Below the pieces are notes generated by a model that searched no databases, was not told where the DNA came from, and saw only the letters and a program-made list of their open reading frames with translations. Both the position numbers and the translations under genes were made by a program. Below are positions 5,993-11,448 of a stretch of DNA of 11,448 nt, one piece after another. Source of the DNA: Bacillota bacterium (lineage in GTDB: Bacteria > Bacillota > Clostridia > Peptostreptococcales > Anaerovoracaceae); assembly GCA_017538845.1 (NCBI GenBank), contig JAFYIC010000005.1, positions 1 through 11,448 of the forward strand, given 5' to 3'. Numbering within the stretch: the stretch's first letter is position 1; the number at the start of each line of letters is the position of its first letter.

Positions 5993-7387
5993 ATGAAAAA
6001 CACGTTTGAACTGAAAATTGAACAGACGCAGAAACTGCAGATGACACCGAGACTCCTGCAGGCGATCAAGATACTCCAGTTCAACTCACGGGAACTGATT
6101 GAGCATATCCAGGAAGAGCTGCTGAGCAATCCCGTTTTGGAGATAAAAGATCGCTTCGCTGAAGGATCCCGCGCTGTTTCAGTGGGAAAAGAAGATGGTA
6201 TTGACTGGATGGAGTACGCCAGCAGGAAGAAAAACGACGATATAAGCTATCAGCGGTGGGAAACTGTACGGGCCAACGCTGAAAACAACTATGAGAATTA
6301 CACTTCCGGATACACGTCCCTTGCCGAATACCTGATGTTCCAGCTTCAGTTCGCGCCCCTTTCGGAACCGGAAAAAAAGACAGGCAGATTCATCATAGAG
6401 ACCCTTGACAGCGACGGATATACAACAGAGACCACAGAGGAGATGGCAAAAGCCGCGTCGGTAAGCACAGATGATATAGAGAAGATCCTGGACAGGATAC
6501 AGCGGCTGGATCCGCCCGGTGTGGGATCCCGCGATCTGAGAGAATGCCTTACCGTGCAGCTTGATGAGCGCGGCTTTCTCGATGATGATTTTTCAATGAT
6601 AATGGATGGCTATTTCAAGGAGATAGCGGGGAACAGACTGAACCATATATCCAGAGAGACCGGCATCGGGACCGGGAGGCTCCAGGAGATGAGGGACATT
6701 CTAAAGACTCTCGATCCGAAACCGGGCCGTCAGTTCGAAACAGGGGAAGCAGTCCAGTACATAATTCCGGACATATCAGTGAAAAAGGCGGATGACGGTA
6801 TGTGGCGCTGCATCATGAACGAAGAAAACACCCCCGAACTGAAGCTCAGCTCCTACTATACTGACCTGATAAAAGAGTACGACAGCGACAGCGAGCTGCA
6901 GGACTATCTCTCAAACAAGATAAACAGCGCCCAGTGGCTGATCAAGAACATAGAACAGAGAAAACAGACTATCTCTAACGTTGCGGGGGCTATAGTCAGC
7001 CGGCAGCAGGATTTCTTTGAAGCAGGCGAGACTGCCCTGAAGCCCATGACACTGGAGCAGATCGCAGAGGACGCCGGCATCCACCGTTCGACAGTGAGCC
7101 GTACAATCAGAGGGAAATACCTGGAATGTGACAGGGGCACTTTCCCGCTGAAATACTTTTTCTCGGCAGCGCTGAATATGGTGGACGGGGACGAACAGGC
7201 CTCAGCCACGGGAGTGAAGTCGAAAATCAGGAGGCTTATCGAAAACGAAGACGCGAAAAAACCGTTGAGCGACCAGAAAATCGCGGACCTGCTGACAACA
7301 GGCGGCATCAGCGTTTCGCGGCGTACGGTGGCAAAATACCGGGATCAGATGGGCATACCCTCATCCTCGGTAAGGAAAAGATACTGA
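5993..7387 (+). CDS. rpoN: RNA polymerase sigma-54 factor
   Basis: Alternative sigma factor that directs RNA polymerase to -24/-12 promoters and needs an AAA+ activator to open DNA. The 464 residues cover all regions. Region I (about 4-50) is rich in Gln and Leu (LKIEQTQKLQMTPRLLQAIK) and contacts the activator; the core-binding part includes LDPPGVGSRDLRECL (about 172-186); a helix-turn-helix follows (about 356-378, EDAGIHRSTVSRTIRGKYL); the RpoN box is SRRTVAKYR (about 442-450) close to the C terminus. I start at the ATG at 5993 because the AGGA at 5981-5984 is correctly spaced from it; an in-frame TTG at 5987 is too close. No sigma-54 activator gene and no convincing -24/-12 promoter is in the window. 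A strong terminator overlaps the stop codon. Confidence 0.96.
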   Translation: MKNTFELKIEQTQKLQMTPRLLQAIKILQFNSRELIEHIQEELLSNPVLEIKDRFAEGSRAVSVGKEDGIDWMEYASRKKNDDISYQRWETVRANAENNYENYTSGYTSLAEYLMFQLQFAPLSEPEKKTGRFIIETLDSDGYTTETTEEMAKAASVSTDDIEKILDRIQRLDPPGVGSRDLRECLTVQLDERGFLDDDFSMIMDGYFKEIAGNRLNHISRETGIGTGRLQEMRDILKTLDPKPGRQFETGEAVQYIIPDISVKKADDGMWRCIMNEENTPELKLSSYYTDLIKEYDSDSELQDYLSNKINSAQWLIKNIEQRKQTISNVAGAIVSRQQDFFEAGETALKPMTLEQIAEDAGIHRSTVSRTIRGKYLECDRGTFPLKYFFSAALNMVDGDEQASATGVKSKIRRLIENEDAKKPLSDQKIADLLTTGGISVSRRTVAKYRDQMGIPSSSVRKRY

Positions 7388-7417
7388 CACAGCATTTCAA
7401 CATGCTGTGTTTTTTTC
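7387..7417 (+). terminator. Intrinsic terminator after rpoN
   Basis: A perfect nine-base stem ACACAGCAT/ATGCTGTGT (7387-7395 with 7402-7410) with a six-base loop is followed by six T. The first stem base is the last base of the rpoN stop codon. This separates rpoN from the glycolytic genes, so pgk needs its own promoter. Confidence 0.92.
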
Positions 7418-7457
7418 AAAAAACATGCATGAAAAGCCCCAAGATACAGTTTTTTTA

Positions 7458-7511
7458 TGATAAGATATGAGGGGTCGGGATAATAAGGAAAAGACCCGGC
7501 TGTGACCGGGG
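7458..7511 (+). promoter_or_regulatory. Probable pgk promoter and leader with competing hairpins
   Basis: TGATAAGAT (7458-7466) could be an extended -10 promoter; GATAAT (7479-7484) is an alternative, and neither has a good -35 box. Just downstream, GACCCGG (7493-7499) can pair either upstream with GGGTC (7472-7476, 16-base loop) or downstream with CCGGG (7506-7510, six-base loop through CCCGG). The two stems exclude each other, as in a switch. There is no T run directly after the second stem, so any effect would be on translation or RNA stability, or the repeats may be DNA operators. Confidence 0.4.
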
Positions 7512-7539
7512 AAAAATATAATCAAGAAAGGATCCTGAT

Positions 7540-8784
7540 ATGAAAAAGACGGTAGAACACATCGATGTAAAGGGAATGAAAGTGCTGGTAAGATGCGATC
7601 TGAACGTGCCCATCAAAGACGGAAAGATTACTGACGAGACCAGGATAACGGCGTCGCTGCCGACTATACAGTATCTTATCGATCACGATGCGAAAATCAT
7701 CATAATGTCTCATCTGGGACGGCCCGAAGGCAAGGCGGACATGGCGTATACGCTGAAGCCGGTAGCCGACCGCCTCTCAGAGCTGCTGGGCAAAGAAGTC
7801 GTATTCATCAGCAGCCCGACGGTGGTGGATGACCGGGTAAGAGAAGCCGCAGACAAACTTGAACCGGGACAGGTCATGCTCCTGGAGAACGTAAGATTCA
7901 GACCGGAGGAAACCAAGAACACCTTTGACTTTTCTTCGGAGCTGGCTTCACTGGGGCAAATATTCGTCAACGATGCCTTCGGTACGGCCCACAGGGCACA
8001 CTGCTCAACGGCGGGAGTGGCAGGCTATCTTCCGACAGTATCGGGATTCCTTATCGATAAAGAGATCAGATATCTCGGCGAGGCGCTGGAAAGACCTCTC
8101 AGACCGTTTGTCGCCATCATGGGCGGCGCCAAGGTCGGAGACAAGATAAAGGTCATAGAGAATCTGCTGAACAAGGTGGATACGCTGATCATCGGAGGAG
8201 GCATGTCATATACCTTCTTCAAGGCCCTGGGATATGAGATAGGCCAGTCCATACTGGACGCGGATCACGTGGAACTTGCAGGCAGTCTGATAGAGAAAGC
8301 CAGGGAAAAAGGAGTACAGCTCCTGCTTCCGGAAGACGTAGTATGCGCCAAAGAATTCGACAACGATTCGGAAAAGGCGGTATTCGCCAAAGACAGTATC
8401 CCCGAAGACATGATGGGAATGGACATAGGACCTGCGTCAGTCAAACTTTTCTCGGAGGCGATAGCCGCCGCGAAGACAGTTGTCTGGAACGGACCTATGG
8501 GGGTATTCGAAATGCCGAACTTTGCGGAAGGAACAAAGAAAGTGGCAGAAGCCCTTGCTGAATGCGAAGGAACTACCATCATAGGCGGAGGAGACTCTGC
8601 TGCGGCGGTTACCCAGTTCGGACTCGCGGACAAAATGAGCCACATCTCCACCGGCGGCGGAGCATCGCTGGAGTTCCTGGAAGGCAAGGTGCTCCCGGGC
8701 GTAGCTGCCATCAACAATCTGGAGCACACGGATGAGAACGTAGAATTATACAAGCATATATATGACAGTCGGAACAAGAACTGA
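7540..8784 (+). CDS. pgk: Phosphoglycerate kinase
   Basis: Glycolytic enzyme that makes ATP and 3-phosphoglycerate from 1,3-bisphosphoglycerate and ADP in the cytoplasm. The 414 residues are slightly long for a bacterial enzyme (usually about 390-400): a tail of about 23 residues (392-414) follows the usual LPGVAAI ending. Substrate and nucleotide motifs are intact: RCDLNVP (18-24), SHLGRP (57-62), [11 protein letters not shown] (114-124), MGGAKVGDK (194-202), [11 protein letters not shown] (314-324), GGGDSAAA (349-356) and STGGGASLE (370-378). AAAGGA lies about eight bases before the ATG. It heads pgk-tpiA-eno; the gap gene, normally just upstream in clostridial clusters, is absent. Confidence 0.97.
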   Translation: MKKTVEHIDVKGMKVLVRCDLNVPIKDGKITDETRITASLPTIQYLIDHDAKIIIMSHLGRPEGKADMAYTLKPVADRLSELLGKEVVFISSPTVVDDRVREAADKLEPGQVMLLENVRFRPEETKNTFDFSSELASLGQIFVNDAFGTAHRAHCSTAGVAGYLPTVSGFLIDKEIRYLGEALERPLRPFVAIMGGAKVGDKIKVIENLLNKVDTLIIGGGMSYTFFKALGYEIGQSILDADHVELAGSLIEKAREKGVQLLLPEDVVCAKEFDNDSEKAVFAKDSIPEDMMGMDIGPASVKLFSEAIAAAKTVVWNGPMGVFEMPNFAEGTKKVAEALAECEGTTIIGGGDSAAAVTQFGLADKMSHISTGGGASLEFLEGKVLPGVAAINNLEHTDENVELYKHIYDSRNKN

Positions 8785-8829
8785 CGGTCAGCAGTCATCG
8801 GAGATCAGAGCATAAACAGGAGGAAGAAA

Positions 8830-10886
<2,057 letters not shown>

Positions 10887-10913
10887 GCAGGACCGCACAG
10901 TGAATAGAAACAG

Positions 10914-10944
10914 TGCGCGGGGAGTTTTTCCCCGCGCATTTTTT
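10914..10944 (+). terminator. Strong intrinsic terminator after eno
   Basis: A perfect ten-base GC-rich stem TGCGCGGGGA/TCCCCGCGCA (10914-10923 with 10929-10938), five-base loop GTTTT, then six T. A short upstream copy, CGCAC (10894-10898), could pair with GTGCG (10913-10917) and weakly compete with the stem; this is probably chance. It ends the pgk-tpiA-eno transcript. Confidence 0.95.
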
Positions 10945-11004
10945 CGTATTACGGTAAAAGGCAGGTTTTTGCTGAAAAACAGGGGATTTTGACATATAAA
11001 ATCC

Positions 11005-11033
11005 TTGCGTTCAATGTAGCCCTGTGATAGAAT
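11005..11033 (+). promoter_or_regulatory. secG promoter
   Basis: TTGCGT (11005-11010) and TAGAAT (11028-11033) are separated by 17 bases, and the -10 box carries a TG extension (TGATAGAAT). This is the best promoter match between the eno terminator and secG, giving a start near 11040 and a short leader of about 25 bases. A perfect TTGACA at 10989-10994 lies upstream, but no good -10 box is correctly spaced from it. Confidence 0.65.
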
Positions 11034-11063
11034 ACAATGGTTAAATTGCAAGGAGGTTAACTG

Positions 11064-11294
11064 ATGATAACAGCATTGAAAGTAGTTATGCTAATAATCA
11101 GTGTGATACTCATAGCCAGTATACTGCTTCAGTCCAGCAACAGCGCGGGACTTTCGGGCTCCATCGGAGGCGGCGCAGAGCAGCTTTTCGGTAAGAAAAA
11201 GAGCAGAGGTTATGAGGCATTACTTAACAGGGTATCTACGATAGCGGCAATATTGTTTATAGTGCTCTCACTTGTCATCGTCACACTTGAATGA
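11064..11294 (+). CDS. secG: Preprotein translocase subunit SecG
   Basis: Small membrane subunit of the SecYEG channel that assists SecA-driven protein export. The 76 residues have the normal length and layout: a first membrane helix (about 4-22), the conserved turn LLQSSNSAGLSG (21-32) and GGGAEQLFG (35-43), basic residues KKKSRG (44-49), LNRVST (54-59) and a second membrane helix (about 58-73). AAGGAGGT lies about six bases before the ATG. It sits between eno and the probable rnr start, an order shared by many Firmicutes. A terminator-like hairpin lies 67 bases downstream. Confidence 0.95.
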   Translation: MITALKVVMLIISVILIASILLQSSNSAGLSGSIGGGAEQLFGKKKSRGYEALLNRVSTIAAILFIVLSLVIVTLE

Positions 11295-11307
11295 TGACGG
11301 GCTTGAG

Positions 11308-11421
11308 GTGCTGGAAATATTTATACTTATTTTTATTTTAATAATATTCACTTTCGTACTTAAAAAGATGCTTTCAGCGTCTTTTTTGTGCGGTAACGTG
11401 AAGGGAGGTAATCATTTATGA
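11308..11421 (+). other. Possible small membrane peptide frame (37 codons), uncertain
   Basis: A GTG at 11308 opens 37 codons that start MLEIFILIFILIIFTFVLKK, a plausible single membrane helix closed by two lysines. Its stop codon overlaps the start of the next gene in an ATGA arrangement typical of translational coupling. Against it: no good ribosome binding site before the GTG, AT-rich DNA easily encodes hydrophobic stretches, and the frame runs through a terminator stem (11362-11387). It is recorded as a frame to test, not as a gene. Confidence 0.15.
11362..11387 (+). terminator. Terminator or attenuator between secG and the next gene
   Basis: The ten-base stem AAAAAGATGC/GCGTCTTTTT (11362-11371 with 11377-11386, one G-U pair) with loop TTTCA is followed by T to 11387. 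It ends 30 bases before the next start codon. A weak AT-rich promoter (TTTATA 11320-11325, TAATAT 11342-11347, spacing 16) lies just upstream, so the hairpin might act as an attenuator for the next gene rather than a simple end of secG. Confidence 0.7.
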
Positions 11422-11448
11422 GCAGCAGTACTATTGATGTTCTCAAGA
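11418..11448 (+). CDS. Start of a gene cut by the window edge, probably ribonuclease R
   Basis: Only ten codons are visible, reading MSSSTIDVLK. GGAGG (11404-11408) lies nine bases before the ATG, so the start is well supported. The sequence is too short to identify a family. The call of RNase R (rnr), a processive 3'-5' exoribonuclease, rests only on gene order: in many Firmicutes secG is followed by rnr and smpB. Confidence 0.5.
   Translation, partial: MSSSTIDVLK

Noticed and set aside
5953..6009. Short frame starting in an ATGA overlap with the trmL stop and overlapping the rpoN start
   Set aside because: About 18 codons with no ribosome binding site and no sign of selection; the overlap is probably chance.
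7517..7522. Perfect TATAAT just before the pgk ribosome binding site
   Set aside because: A start from here would leave almost no leader and remove part of the ribosome binding site, and no -35 box is spaced correctly.
8265..8798. Long open frame (177 codons) on the minus strand inside pgk
   Set aside because: It lies wholly antisense to a clearly identified gene, has no ribosome binding site or recognisable motif, and is rich in Ser/Pro/Thr as expected of a shadow frame.
11030..11060. Possible sigma-54 promoter before secG (GG and TGC near 11039-11049)
   Set aside because: The distance between the GG and GC elements is about seven bases rather than the ten needed for a -24/-12 promoter.
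11291..11341. Sixteen-codon frame overlapping the secG stop codon
   Set aside because: Very short, AT-rich, no ribosome binding site of its own; less plausible than the 37-codon frame nearby.

Overview
The window reads as core chromosome of a low- to mid-GC Gram-positive anaerobe, most likely a member of Clostridia. Evidence: strong AGGAGG-type ribosome binding sites before almost every gene, heavy use of AGA/AGG and ATA codons, a free-standing PrdX-type tRNA-editing protein, a sigma-54 gene beside glycolytic genes (a clostridial gene order), and secG running into what is probably rnr. The genus cannot be fixed from sequence alone. I see no insertion sequence, phage gene, CRISPR array, rRNA or tRNA. 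There is no gene-free stretch longer than 300 bases.

Layout. (1) 1-431, minus strand: 5' part of a uracil permease (uraA), running off the left edge, with its own promoter and a leader hairpin. (2) 647-2619, plus strand: a tightly packed operon of endonuclease III (nth), a prolyl-tRNA editing protein and a metallo-beta-lactamase-fold hydrolase, ending at a two-way terminator near 2626-2660. (3) 5263-2704, minus strand: a convergent operon of a zinc-ribbon membrane protein, a homoserine dehydrogenase without an ACT domain, and a small SEC-C protein. (4) 5486-7387, plus strand: trmL and rpoN, closed by a strong terminator. (5) 7540-10886, plus strand: pgk-tpiA-eno, closed by a strong terminator. 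(6) 11064-11294: secG with its own promoter, then an attenuator-like terminator and the first codons of a gene that is probably rnr.

How the parts work together. Pgk, TpiA and Eno carry out three steps of lower glycolysis. In several clostridia rpoN is followed by cggR-gap-pgk-tpi-gpmI-eno and then secG/rnr. Here the same skeleton is present, but cggR, gap and gpmI are missing. UraA imports uracil. Nth repairs oxidised pyrimidines, the PrdX protein clears mischarged tRNA(Pro), and TrmL methylates the tRNA wobble ribose. SecG belongs to the protein-export channel.

The window is mostly ordinary housekeeping DNA, and I do not see a convincing undescribed multi-gene system. The points most worth a second look lie between genes: palindromes sitting on three divergent promoters, competing hairpins ahead of pgk, a terminator between secG and the next gene, and a possible 37-residue membrane peptide there. 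The zinc-ribbon/low-complexity/membrane protein, of unknown role, is the least understood gene.
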